From an uncultured Pseudanabaenaceae cyanobacterium (GTDB lineage Bacteria; Cyanobacteriota; Cyanobacteriia; PCC-9006; JAAUQQ01), in NCBI GenBank assembly GCA_938017515.1, contig CALIJJ010000024.1, positions 1 to 52,773 of the forward strand: a stretch of DNA of 52,773 nt. The letters run 5' to 3'. The notes under the pieces were generated by a model. It had not been told where the DNA came from. It did no database searches and was given only the letters and a program-made list of their open reading frames with translations. The position numbers and the translations under genes are program-made. Within the stretch, counting starts at the first letter, position 1, and every line of letters starts with the position of its first letter. Positions 18,411-27,421 of this stretch are shown here, one piece after another.

Positions 18411-21400
18411 ATGACCCAGATTCCTGCCCAATACAATGACGCGACGGACGGCGCAGCGGATGACCTAACCGGTCCATCCGGTGGGAGCACCGACCCGTCG
18501 AGCCCCGCTTCCGCTGATGCCTCGACTGAGTCAGCAACGTCCTCACGCGACAGCTCTCCACCGTTGGAGATGAATGAATTTAATTACTACGCGACGCCCA
18601 GCTCACGACGGCGATCGCGCATGCAAACGGCCCCTGAAGTGGCCGGTCCGCAACGGCGTGCCGACGACCCCGGCAACAGCCGCAGTCGCTTTATCCAGCG
18701 CTGGGCCAACCTAGGAATGCGCAGCAAACTGACGTTGCTGTTGATGATCGCCGCTGCCGTTCCCACGGTCGGTCTGGCCCAGGGACTGATTACCGTCAAC
18801 AAAGGCAAAGCGTTCCAGGATGCAAAAGCCCAAGTGGCTCAGGATGCCAAGGTTTTCCGGGATGCCCATGTTCTCTGGTATGAAACCGATGGTGCAGCCA
18901 GGGCCAAACGTATCGCGGAACTGGTGGAACTCGCCAAAGTTGACCTGAACCAACCCAAGTCCGTAGCTCCACGACGGATCGAGCTTCAGAACTATGTCAC
19001 GCTGGAAGACGGTCTAGACCCCTCTGTCAGCCATAACTTTCAGATGTTGCTCGATGCTCAGGGCCGCAGCGTTGTTCAAGACATTCGCGTGCTCAATGCT
19101 CCCCAGGGCATTCCAGCCAATGAGCAAGAAGCCAAGCAGGCCGTGTATGGCCGCGTTACGGCACCGGTCGGAATCAACCTGGCGCAGCTGCCCATTGTGC
19201 AGACGGTTCTGGCATCCGGGGAGGCTGCGGCTGGCATCGATATTATGGATGCAGCCACGGTGAAAGCGCTCAAGCTCAACTTGCAGGCTTCCATTGTCAC
19301 GGACTCAGACGTTCTGGAGGGCGGCAAAGCGGCCATGGCCAGTCTGGCGGTGCAGCCCATCAAGCGCGGCGATCGCGTCGTAGGGACGGCCATTGTCGGT
19401 ACGATCTACAACCGTCACCAGACCTTGCCGGATGTATACAAAACTCGCCACAGTACGTCCGCTGCGGCTGTTTTTGCAGAAAATGTCACCATTGCCACCA
19501 CGGAAGCCGTAGACGGAACAAATACCCGTCAGGTTGGGGAAAAAGCCCCCCCAGACATCGCTCGCCAGGTGTTGGAGCAAAAGCAACCTGCTCTAGACAT
19601 CACGCGTATCAATGGCCATCGCTATCTCGGCTATTACCTGCCGATTTTTCGCGAGGCAAATCCAAGTGACAGTGCGAAGCCCATCGGTATGGCGTATGTG
19701 GGCCAGTCCCTTGAAGCACTCGACAAGCAGTTTTTGACACAACAGGCGACCACCTACGGTTTGGGCCTGGCCGTTTTGGGCCTAGCGGGTCTGCTAGCGG
19801 CTCCGGCGGCGAGTTCAATTACGGAGCCCCTACGAAAACTATCGGGTTTCATGAACCGGATTAGTCGCGGCGATCGCCGGCTTCGTCTCACGGATATCTA
19901 TCGCACGGACGAGGTCGGTACACTCACCACCTCGCTCAACAAGATGGTGGCAAGCTTGGAAACCAATGAAATCCAGCTTCAACAGCAGCTCACTCGCAAT
20001 CAAATCCTTTCAAAGATTGCCAATCTGCGCTCCGTCAATAGCCATGACATGGCCGAAGGATTACAGGATGCCCTGGAAGATGCCCGGCAATTCCTCAGTA
20101 GCGATCGCCTGGTCATCTATCGCTGCGGCTCCACCAGTGCAGACAGCCGAGTCATGTATGAGGCCAAGGCGACCGGGATTGCCTCCGCGGTGGAACTGAA
20201 TGTGAGCGATCGCTGCATTCCCGAAAGCACGCTGGCGGCCTACCGCAACGGGGAATACAAAAGTAATCCCGATGTCCATAACGCAGGGTTTGGCCCCGAG
20301 CACATCGAACTGCTGGAAAGCCTAAGCGTCAAAGCCAGTCTGATTATCCCGATCTACAGTAACCAAGAGCTGTATGGCCTGCTCGTGTCCCACGACTGCA
20401 AAGGCTCCAGAAACTGGGCAGAAAGCGACATTACCATCATGCAGTCCATTGCGGCCCAGGTCGCTGTGACCATGGGATATGTCACGTTGCTTGAACAACA
20501 GCAGCAGTCTGAGCAACAGATTCGGACAGACAAGGAGCTCTTCCAACGCCGCGCCTTGGAGCTACTTCAGGAAGTGGATCCAGTCTCCCAGGGTGACCTG
20601 ACGGTTCGGGCTCGGGTCACCGAAGATGAGATTGGCACCATTGCCGACTCCTACAACTCCACCGTCGAAAGTCTACGGAAGATTGTGGCGCAGGTGCAGA
20701 CCGTTTCGGGGCAGGTGACCGGTACAGCGGAAAACAATGACGCCGCTGTCCAAAAGCTCGCGTTTGAAGCCCTATCCCAGTCTGAGCGCGTTACAGACTC
20801 CCTGGAAAAAATTCAGGCGATGACGGCAACGGTCAACGCACTAACCGAACAGGCCCAAGCGGCCCAACAGGCCGTGGTTGCCACAACCAAAACGGTGGAA
20901 ACGGGCGATCGCAAGATGACCTTAGCGGTAGAAGGCATGGTCACCATTCGCGAGACCGTGGCCGAAACCACACGCAAGATGGAAGACCTAGAGGAAGCCT
21001 CCCAGCGGATTTCCCAGGTCATCCGTCTGATTAGTGGTTTTGCGGCCCAGACCCACATGCTAGCGATGAAAGCCTCCATTGAGGCCGCCCGCGCTGGCGA
21101 ACGGGGAGAAGGCTTTGCCGTCATCGCGGATGAAGTTCGAACCTTGGCCGGCCGTTCGGCCCAAGCAACGGCGGACGTGGAAGCCATCATCAACAGTATC
21201 CAGATTGCAACCCAGGATGCTTTGGCTGCCATGCTGACCGAAAACAAACAGGTTGAGCGCGAGATGGAGCTGGTGGATGACACCCGCACCAGCCTCAACC
21301 AAATTACGGCAGCCAGCGCCCAGGTCAACCAGTTGGTGGTCGCCATTGCCGCCACCACCGACGACCAAGCTCGCACCTCCGACGCAGCCAGCCAGACGAT

Positions 21401-21527
21401 TGCCGATGTGGCAGCCCTCGTTCAGCAAACCTCGGCGGAAGCCACTCACGTCTCCGAGTCCTTTAAGGACTTGCTGACCTCTGCCCAGGCCCTCCAGGCC
21501 GAAGTGGCCCGATTCAAAGTTCAGTAG
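18411..21527 (+). CDS. Second methyl-accepting chemotaxis protein with degenerate CBCR GAF (PixJ2-like)
   Basis: A 1,038-residue receptor with the same plan: disordered basic N-terminus, membrane helix 1 (about 105-130), a large periplasmic Cache-type domain (130-446), helix 2 (447-468), HAMP (468-520), GAF (522-690), a second HAMP-like unit and a signalling domain. The GAF aligns with PixJ-type cyanobacteriochromes and keeps Cys602 in DRCI (the DXCF position), but has Glu630-His631 where the canonical bilin Cys-His pair is expected. The signalling tip reads AAQTHMLAMKASIEAARAGE, diverged from the EQTNLLALN consensus. It follows the first receptor after 99 bp and occupies the pixJ2 position. 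Ligand or light response cannot be stated. Confidence 0.88.
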   Translation: MTQIPAQYNDATDGAADDLTGPSGGSTDPSSPASADASTESATSSRDSSPPLEMNEFNYYATPSSRRRSRMQTAPEVAGPQRRADDPGNSRSRFIQRWANLGMRSKLTLLLMIAAAVPTVGLAQGLITVNKGKAFQDAKAQVAQDAKVFRDAHVLWYETDGAARAKRIAELVELAKVDLNQPKSVAPRRIELQNYVTLEDGLDPSVSHNFQMLLDAQGRSVVQDIRVLNAPQGIPANEQEAKQAVYGRVTAPVGINLAQLPIVQTVLASGEAAAGIDIMDAATVKALKLNLQASIVTDSDVLEGGKAAMASLAVQPIKRGDRVVGTAIVGTIYNRHQTLPDVYKTRHSTSAAAVFAENVTIATTEAVDGTNTRQVGEKAPPDIARQVLEQKQPALDITRINGHRYLGYYLPIFREANPSDSAKPIGMAYVGQSLEALDKQFLTQQATTYGLGLAVLGLAGLLAAPAASSITEPLRKLSGFMNRISRGDRRLRLTDIYRTDEVGTLTTSLNKMVASLETNEIQLQQQLTRNQILSKIANLRSVNSHDMAEGLQDALEDARQFLSSDRLVIYRCGSTSADSRVMYEAKATGIASAVELNVSDRCIPESTLAAYRNGEYKSNPDVHNAGFGPEHIELLESLSVKASLIIPIYSNQELYGLLVSHDCKGSRNWAESDITIMQSIAAQVAVTMGYVTLLEQQQQSEQQIRTDKELFQRRALELLQEVDPVSQGDLTVRARVTEDEIGTIADSYNSTVESLRKIVAQVQTVSGQVTGTAENNDAAVQKLAFEALSQSERVTDSLEKIQAMTATVNALTEQAQAAQQAVVATTKTVETGDRKMTLAVEGMVTIRETVAETTRKMEDLEEASQRISQVIRLISGFAAQTHMLAMKASIEAARAGERGEGFAVIADEVRTLAGRSAQATADVEAIINSIQIATQDALAAMLTENKQVEREMELVDDTRTSLNQITAASAQVNQLVVAIAATTDDQARTSDAASQTIADVAALVQQTSAEATHVSESFKDLLTSAQALQAEVARFKVQ

Positions 21528-21649
21528 TGCTCGTCCAATTTGTCCTGCCGATACCGTGCGTTTCACCCTCGCATTTTACTTCGGGGTCTTGAGTCCTGCG
21601 GTAACCGGCCTTCCCCTTTCCATTCATCGTTCAACAGGCTTCGCATACT

Positions 21650-24600
21650 ATGGCTTTCACTCCTGACATTCACGATCGGGCCTACCAATTTTTTATCGAA
21701 GAGGTTCCGGAACTTCTTCAGGCGATTGAAGACGGTATCCTCATGCTTCGGCAAGACCGCAGCGCCAACGTGGTCCATGAGGTCATGCGGGCGGCTCACT
21801 CCATCAAGGGCGGATCAGCCAGTGTGGAACTGGACGCCATCAAAGAAATTTCCCATCGCCTGGAAACCGCCTTTCGGGCACTCTATGATGAATCGGTCGA
21901 GATTGATCTGGAACTAGAGACCTTATTACTCCAGGGCTATGACTGTCTTCAGCAGCCTCTGAACGAGCAGATGGAAACGGGGCGTCACGACCCGGAACAA
22001 TCTCTGCTGAAGGCCATCCCCGTGCTGGAAGCCATCGAGGCTAAGCTCGGTGAAGAAGCCCTCAGCCAAGCCGATAGCTTCATTCCCAGTTCTTCGGACC
22101 TGGGCGTAGACATGGTGATGTCGATTTTTGAAATCGACGTCGAACAGGGCATTGCTCGCTTGGAAGAAGTCGCGGCCAATCCCGCAGCATTTCCCGTCGC
22201 GGGCGAGCTACAAACGCAGGCGGAGGTATTCACAGGCTTTGGTGAACTCCTGGAGTTGCCTGGATTTGGAGCGATCGCAGAGGCCATCACCCAAGCGGTT
22301 ACCCAAGCCCCTGAGCGAGCAGAGGAGATTCTCACGGCGGCGCTGGTTGACTTGAAAATTGCTCGAGACCTCGTAATGGGGGGCGATCGCGACCAAGGTG
22401 GCGCTCCCTCTGAAGCATTGCTTGCCTTTGCCTCCAGCGGCTCAGCCAATACTGCAGCAACCGCCCCCGCAGCACCCACGGAAGACGCGATCGATGGCTG
22501 GGGTGAAATGGAATCGTTCTCCCTCACCGACGCCTTTGGGGATGATGAGGCAGATGCCTTTCCTTTGGACATGGATGCCGCAGCATTGCAAGACTTGCTG
22601 GGTGGCTCAGCACTAGGTGACTCGGCACTGGATGAATCAGCACTGGGTGACTCAGCACTAGATAGCTCGGCACTGGCTGAACCGGAGGAAACACCTACGG
22701 CAAACACCAGTCCTGACGTTATCGCTGAAGCACCTCCCGAAGCGACCGCCCCAGACACCATTTCTTCCGTCAACAGCGAGGCCAATGCCCCGGATTCAGG
22801 GGAGGCATCTGACTTCCTGCTGGATGATTTTGCGTTCCCTGATGAGCCGATTTTCCCTTCGGACTCTCTCAACACAGATTCCGTTGGCCCAGATTCCGTT
22901 GGCCTAGATTCCGTTGGTCTAGATTCCGTTGGCCCAGCCTCCATTGATGCAACACCGATCAGTCCCGAGGCGGCGACGACAGACGCAGCCCAGAGCAGTG
23001 AAGTCGCCAATGAAGCAGTCAGTGAGGTCGCCAGTGAAGCGACTAAATCCGTAGAGGATCCTTGGGTTCTACCCACCGAAGAAATTCCGATTGAGGAAGT
23101 ACTGGCTGCGGTTCAAGCGAATGCTCCGGACGATCAGAAAACCAGCGAATCGGTCGAAGCTCCGGTAACTGAAGCTGCACCCGGTGAAGTAGCGCCCGAT
23201 GAAGCCCCCCCCATCCCCGTTGCGGAGGAAGCCGTTCCGGCCTCAACAAACTTTGATGAAGCAGAAGCAGCGGGTAATCTCGCCGATCTGTTTGGCCTTG
23301 CTCCTGAGGCCATGTCATCCCAAACACCTCCCGACCAAGAGATGCCCTCTCCTGCGCCAGCAGGTTCGGAGGCTTCGGAGGAAGATGCAGTCTCAGCACT
23401 CTTCGGTCTTGAGGCGGACAACGACATGTCTCCTGAAGCAGATATTTTCGCCCAGGTTGAATGGCAGGGTGATGAGAGTCTCGCGGAAAAGGCAGATGCT
23501 GCTGATGCTGAGCAATCTTTGGCAGAGCCCTCAATCTCAGCGGTGACGGAAGCCATGGGGGAAGAGGCTGCGATCGCCCATGTGTCCACGCCTGATGCAG
23601 GAGCACAAGATAGTGCTTCTGCCGCTCCTGCCCAAGAGGTCCCCTCTCCCATTGAGGCACCTGCTGCAGGCGAGTCTGCCAACATCGCTGACATCGTTCC
23701 CGATGCCACCCCCTACAGCAGCCAAGAGGCCAGCGAGGATCTTGCCAATCTCCTCAATGTATTTGACTTAGGCAACGAAACGAAAGATGCGGCAGTCGCT
23801 GACGCAACAACAGCACCTGAGAATACAGCCCGTGCAGCCAGTAATGTCGCAGCCAGTGATGCTGTGGTAGAGACTCCTGAGGAGAGCATCCCTGATGGAA
23901 CCTTTATCCAAATGGAAGCTCCCGCAGAAACGACATCATCAGCGCCCGTTGCCAACCTTGCGGAGACTCCCGCTGAGCCCTCCCTCAGCGACTTAATGAG
24001 CCCAGCCGTCATTCCAGAAGACGGAACCGTTATCCAACCCACGGAAGAGCCAGCCGTTGCGTCAACAGAAGCTCAGCTCCCAGCGCCGTCCTCTGAACAA
24101 GCAAACAAGCCCACGGCAGACTCTGGCATCCCCCCGATTGCCGAAACCTCGCTCACCGCAGGCATCGACGAACTCTTCGATGAGGGAACCTTCATTCAGC
24201 CCGAAGTGGCACCGGGCAACCCAGGCAACATGACCAATGCAGCCGTAGAAGTGGCCCTGGCGGAACTCCAAGCCATTCAGCCTCCCTCTATCCCTGGCGC
24301 ATCTCCTGTCGCACCAGAAGCAACACCTTTCGCAACAGTCACTCCGACAAACGCTGCACCATCAGCGACTCCGGTCACGCCACCGTCTCCAGCCCCCTCG
24401 ACAGAGGCTCCCGCAGAGACGCAAGTATCGCCATCGGCTGAAGTTGCCCCGATTCCTGCGGCTCCTCAACAGCCCGTGGCCTCACCTTCACTGGATGCCG
24501 CCGTCCAGGCCGTGGAGCAACTATTCGAACAGCTTCCGGCCAATGCTCCCCTGCCTGCTCCCGTCGCCACACCTCAGGCGGTGACTTCAGCAGCAGAACC

Positions 24601-26620
24601 CACCAAGGCGAAAAAGAAGGAGGAGAAAAAGCGCAAGGCTGCTCCCCTTTCAGGCATCTCCGTTCGCGTAGACCTCAGCGTTCTAGAGCGCATGAATAAT
24701 CTGGTGGGCGAACTTGTCTTGAATCGCAACAGCTTGTCCCTACAGAATGAACAGTTGCAAACCGTTGTGGGGCAGTTGTCGAAGCGCTTTAAGAACTTTG
24801 AAGGAATACTGGCCGGTCTGCGAGAGGTTTCAGACCAAATGCTGGTGAAACCCAATCAGCCCAGTGTCAGCCCTAGCACTATTCCGCAGGCAGAGTCATC
24901 CGAGCCCAATAGCCTGACCGCTGGATTCGACAGCCTAGAGATGGACCGCTACAGTGGCTTGCACACACAACTTCAGGATATTTTCGAAGAGCTGATGCAG
25001 CTTGAAGAAGGTGTAGATGACATTGATGTTCTGCTGGAGCAAAGCACCCAATCCATCAGTCAGCAGCGCCAGGGTCTCAGCCGCCTGCAAAATGAACTGA
25101 TGTGGGCTCGCATGTTGCCCCTAGACAATATCCTCAGCCGCTTCCCCCGCGTTCTACGCGATTTAGCGGCGAAGCACGGCAAGGCCGTTGATCTAAAACT
25201 GGACGGCACGAGCGTTCTGGTGGACAAGGGCATCCTGGAAAAACTCCACGACCCAATGTTGCACCTGTTACGTAACGCCTTCGACCACGGTATCGAAACC
25301 CCGGAGGCACGCCAGCAACAGGGCAAGGACGAACGGGGTACGATCGCGATCCGCGCCTTCTACCAGGGCAACCAAACCGTCATTGAAATCAAAGATGATG
25401 GCCGGGGTCTCAGCCTTGAGAAAATTGCTCGACGGGCAGTCGAACTGGGTTGGATGACCCGAGAAGAACTCAAAACGATTCCTCAGCAGGTCATTGCGGA
25501 TCTGATTTTTGAGCCGGGCTTCTCCACCGCCTCAGAAGTCAGCGAGCTGTCTGGTCGCGGCGTGGGTCTAGACGTGGTGCGTGAACAACTCAAGTTACTC
25601 AAAGGCAACGTTTCGGTCACCTCAGCCCCTGGGGAAGGAACCAAATTCTCAATGAAGCTCCCCCTCACCTTGAGTGTGGCCAAGCTGATGGTGTGTCAGG
25701 TCGGTCCCTTGGCGATCGCCCTGCCTTCTGACGCCATCGAAGACCTCCTCGTCCCCGAACCCAAGCGCATCAAAACCGTCGCCAACCAACGCTTCCTTCA
25801 CTGGCACGACGATCTGATTCCGATCCACCCCATGGCTGAGCTGCTGGACTACAGTTGCCCCCTCCCGGATGCCACATCCCTCAAGAACCTCACCGACGCC
25901 ACCATCCCTGTGCCCCAGGAATGGGCGATGCCGATCCTCATCTTCAAGCAAGGTGAGCAGTTCTTTGCCCTAGAAGTCAATCGTCTGTTGATGGAGCAAG
26001 AGCTTGTCATCAAGCCCTTTGGCAATGCCGCTCACGCCCCTGAATATGCCTACGGCTGCACCATTCTGGGGGATGGGCAAATGATTCCAGTCTTTGACGC
26101 AAGCTCCCTGCTTGGCTCTCTCACCCAAGAAGCGAGTAGCTTCAGCGGCACCGGAATCAACATCGGTGATGAACCCGTTGCTGCAGCTCCTGCAGCTCCC
26201 TCCATGAGCAGCGTGGGCTCAACACGCATGTCCAAGACGATTCTGGTGGTGGATGACTCCACCGCCATGCGTCGCACCCTCGCCTTGAGCCTGGAGAAAG
26301 CGGGCTACCGCATCCTTCAAGCGGGTGATGGACAAGAAGCGCTGGAACAACTCCGTCAAAGCTCCACAATTCAGCTGGTGATTTGCGACGTCGAAATGCC
26401 AACGATGAATGGCTTCGAATTCCTCAGCCAGCGCCGCCGCGAGCCCGAACTGCTCACGATTCCAGTGGTGATGCTGACCTCTCGCAGCAGCGATAAGCAC
26501 CGTCGCCTCGCCCTCCAGCTGAATGCCAATGGCTACTTCAGCAAGCCCTACGTCGAGCAGGAATTCCTCAAGTCCATTCGCGGCATCCTGGATGAGTCTC
26601 CCGCAGCCGCAACGGTTTAG
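21650..26620 (+). CDS. pixL: Hybrid CheA histidine kinase PixL with giant linker
   Basis: Central kinase of the cluster, 1,656 residues. In order: an HPt domain (1-110) with phospho-acceptor His50 in AAHSIKGGSA; a second HPt-like helical region without that motif (about 140-250); a low-complexity Ala/Glu/Pro/Ser linker (about 260-1000); a short Lys-rich hinge; the dimerisation helices (VRVDLSVLERMNNLVGELVL); the ATPase domain with HLLRNAFDHGIE, DDGRGLSL and GRGVGLDVV; a CheW-like domain; and a C-terminal receiver (ILVVDDSTAMRR, VICDVEMP). No P2 domain is evident. The linker contains two 15-bp repeat arrays and repeated short motifs. Start ATG at 21650, 122 bp after the second receptor. Confidence 0.9.
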   Translation: MAFTPDIHDRAYQFFIEEVPELLQAIEDGILMLRQDRSANVVHEVMRAAHSIKGGSASVELDAIKEISHRLETAFRALYDESVEIDLELETLLLQGYDCLQQPLNEQMETGRHDPEQSLLKAIPVLEAIEAKLGEEALSQADSFIPSSSDLGVDMVMSIFEIDVEQGIARLEEVAANPAAFPVAGELQTQAEVFTGFGELLELPGFGAIAEAITQAVTQAPERAEEILTAALVDLKIARDLVMGGDRDQGGAPSEALLAFASSGSANTAATAPAAPTEDAIDGWGEMESFSLTDAFGDDEADAFPLDMDAAALQDLLGGSALGDSALDESALGDSALDSSALAEPEETPTANTSPDVIAEAPPEATAPDTISSVNSEANAPDSGEASDFLLDDFAFPDEPIFPSDSLNTDSVGPDSVGLDSVGLDSVGPASIDATPISPEAATTDAAQSSEVANEAVSEVASEATKSVEDPWVLPTEEIPIEEVLAAVQANAPDDQKTSESVEAPVTEAAPGEVAPDEAPPIPVAEEAVPASTNFDEAEAAGNLADLFGLAPEAMSSQTPPDQEMPSPAPAGSEASEEDAVSALFGLEADNDMSPEADIFAQVEWQGDESLAEKADAADAEQSLAEPSISAVTEAMGEEAAIAHVSTPDAGAQDSASAAPAQEVPSPIEAPAAGESANIADIVPDATPYSSQEASEDLANLLNVFDLGNETKDAAVADATTAPENTARAASNVAASDAVVETPEESIPDGTFIQMEAPAETTSSAPVANLAETPAEPSLSDLMSPAVIPEDGTVIQPTEEPAVASTEAQLPAPSSEQANKPTADSGIPPIAETSLTAGIDELFDEGTFIQPEVAPGNPGNMTNAAVEVALAELQAIQPPSIPGASPVAPEATPFATVTPTNAAPSATPVTPPSPAPSTEAPAETQVSPSAEVAPIPAAPQQPVASPSLDAAVQAVEQLFEQLPANAPLPAPVATPQAVTSAAEPTKAKKKEEKKRKAAPLSGISVRVDLSVLERMNNLVGELVLNRNSLSLQNEQLQTVVGQLSKRFKNFEGILAGLREVSDQMLVKPNQPSVSPSTIPQAESSEPNSLTAGFDSLEMDRYSGLHTQLQDIFEELMQLEEGVDDIDVLLEQSTQSISQQRQGLSRLQNELMWARMLPLDNILSRFPRVLRDLAAKHGKAVDLKLDGTSVLVDKGILEKLHDPMLHLLRNAFDHGIETPEARQQQGKDERGTIAIRAFYQGNQTVIEIKDDGRGLSLEKIARRAVELGWMTREELKTIPQQVIADLIFEPGFSTASEVSELSGRGVGLDVVREQLKLLKGNVSVTSAPGEGTKFSMKLPLTLSVAKLMVCQVGPLAIALPSDAIEDLLVPEPKRIKTVANQRFLHWHDDLIPIHPMAELLDYSCPLPDATSLKNLTDATIPVPQEWAMPILIFKQGEQFFALEVNRLLMEQELVIKPFGNAAHAPEYAYGCTILGDGQMIPVFDASSLLGSLTQEASSFSGTGINIGDEPVAAAPAAPSMSSVGSTRMSKTILVVDDSTAMRRTLALSLEKAGYRILQAGDGQEALEQLRQSSTIQLVICDVEMPTMNGFEFLSQRRREPELLTIPVVMLTSRSSDKHRRLALQLNANGYFSKPYVEQEFLKSIRGILDESPAAATV
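22607..22681 (+). repeat. 5 x 15-bp tandem repeat in the PixL linker
   Basis: Units of the form TCAGCACTGGGTGAC start at 22607, 22622, 22637, 22652 and 22667 with few differences. They encode repeats of the type SALGD / SALDE in frame. Confidence 0.9.
22876..22935 (+). repeat. 4 x 15-bp tandem repeat in the PixL linker
   Basis: Unit AGATTCCGTTGGCCC at 22876, 22891, 22906 and 22921, nearly perfect, encoding repeats of DSVGP / DSVGL. A fifth, strongly diverged copy may follow. Confidence 0.92.
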
Positions 26621-26627
26621 AACCTGT

Positions 26628-26665
26628 CATCGAGTCGGCTCCAACGAAGATCAACCGACTCGATG
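26628..26665 (+). terminator. Hairpin between pixL and the extra CheW gene
   Basis: Perfect 11-bp arms CATCGAGTCGG (26628-26638) and CCGACTCGATG (26655-26665). No U-tract follows. It could end or stabilise the pixL transcript. Confidence 0.45.
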
Positions 26666-26744
26666 AGTGCCCCCGTTCTTATCACTTCCCCAGTGGCGAT
26701 CTAGCCTTATCTCACCCACGATCACTCTCCTCCCTCCTTGACCC

Positions 26745-27251
26745 ATGACGACGCTTATTCCCAATCCATCAGCGATGTCACGCCATACCGAATCGGGAAA
26801 AGAATCCCAAAATTTGGTCAAACTGGTCGTTTTCCCCATGGGAAGTCTGACCTTAGCACTACCGATGAAGGCGATCAGTCGCGTCATCAACATGCCCGAG
26901 GTTCATGGTAGCGGGCTCAGTCCAGTGGGTGTCACAACCGTGGGTAATCTGCAGCTCACTATCATTGATTTGCATCGACAACTTTTCCAGGTCTCTGCAC
27001 CCCAGCGCACCGGGAAAGGGGGGTATCTGATCATCCTGCCGACGTCAGCAGGCTTCCCAATTGGGATTCCCACCGCCGAAACACCGCTCTTAACCGATGT
27101 TCCAACCGGTGACATCCGAGCCCTTCCCGAAGCCTATCGTCAAGCAGATACACTTTCGATCGCAAGCCATCTCACCCGAATTACGTTGGAGAGTGGCGAA
27201 ACTCAGTCGGTCTTTCTGCTGGATGTTGCAGCCGTATTGGCTTCCCTCTAA
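26745..27251 (+). CDS. CheW-like protein
   Basis: A 168-residue single CheW-like domain. It begins with a roughly 20-residue polar extension, then LVKLVVFPMGSLTLALPMKA, and has the later family strands (TTVGNLQLTIIDLHRQLF; SVFLLDVAAVLASL). It lies 124 bp after pixL, separated by a hairpin, and is probably part of the same sensory system. It is more diverged than PixI, for example lacking the Trp-Arg-Gly segment, so it may couple different partners. An extra CheW after pixL is not part of the Synechocystis six-gene order. Confidence 0.75.
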   Translation: MTTLIPNPSAMSRHTESGKESQNLVKLVVFPMGSLTLALPMKAISRVINMPEVHGSGLSPVGVTTVGNLQLTIIDLHRQLFQVSAPQRTGKGGYLIILPTSAGFPIGIPTAETPLLTDVPTGDIRALPEAYRQADTLSIASHLTRITLESGETQSVFLLDVAAVLASL

Positions 27252-27421
27252 AGGCGGTCCGAGGCAATGCCAACTCAAGTCATCTCCCATCACGCCCAAT
27301 AGGAATCTTGGCCCAGTAGGAATCTTGGCGTTAATAGCTATCCCAGTGGATTCCTATTCTGTTTGGGAATTATAAATTTAATCGCATTTACCGTTCACTC
27401 TCTTCTCGGTGAGGAAACGCC

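Noticed and set aside
21985..23076. A 363-codon open frame on the minus strand
   Set aside because: It lies wholly inside pixL and encodes a Ser/Ala/Glu low-complexity product produced by reading the linker repeats backwards.
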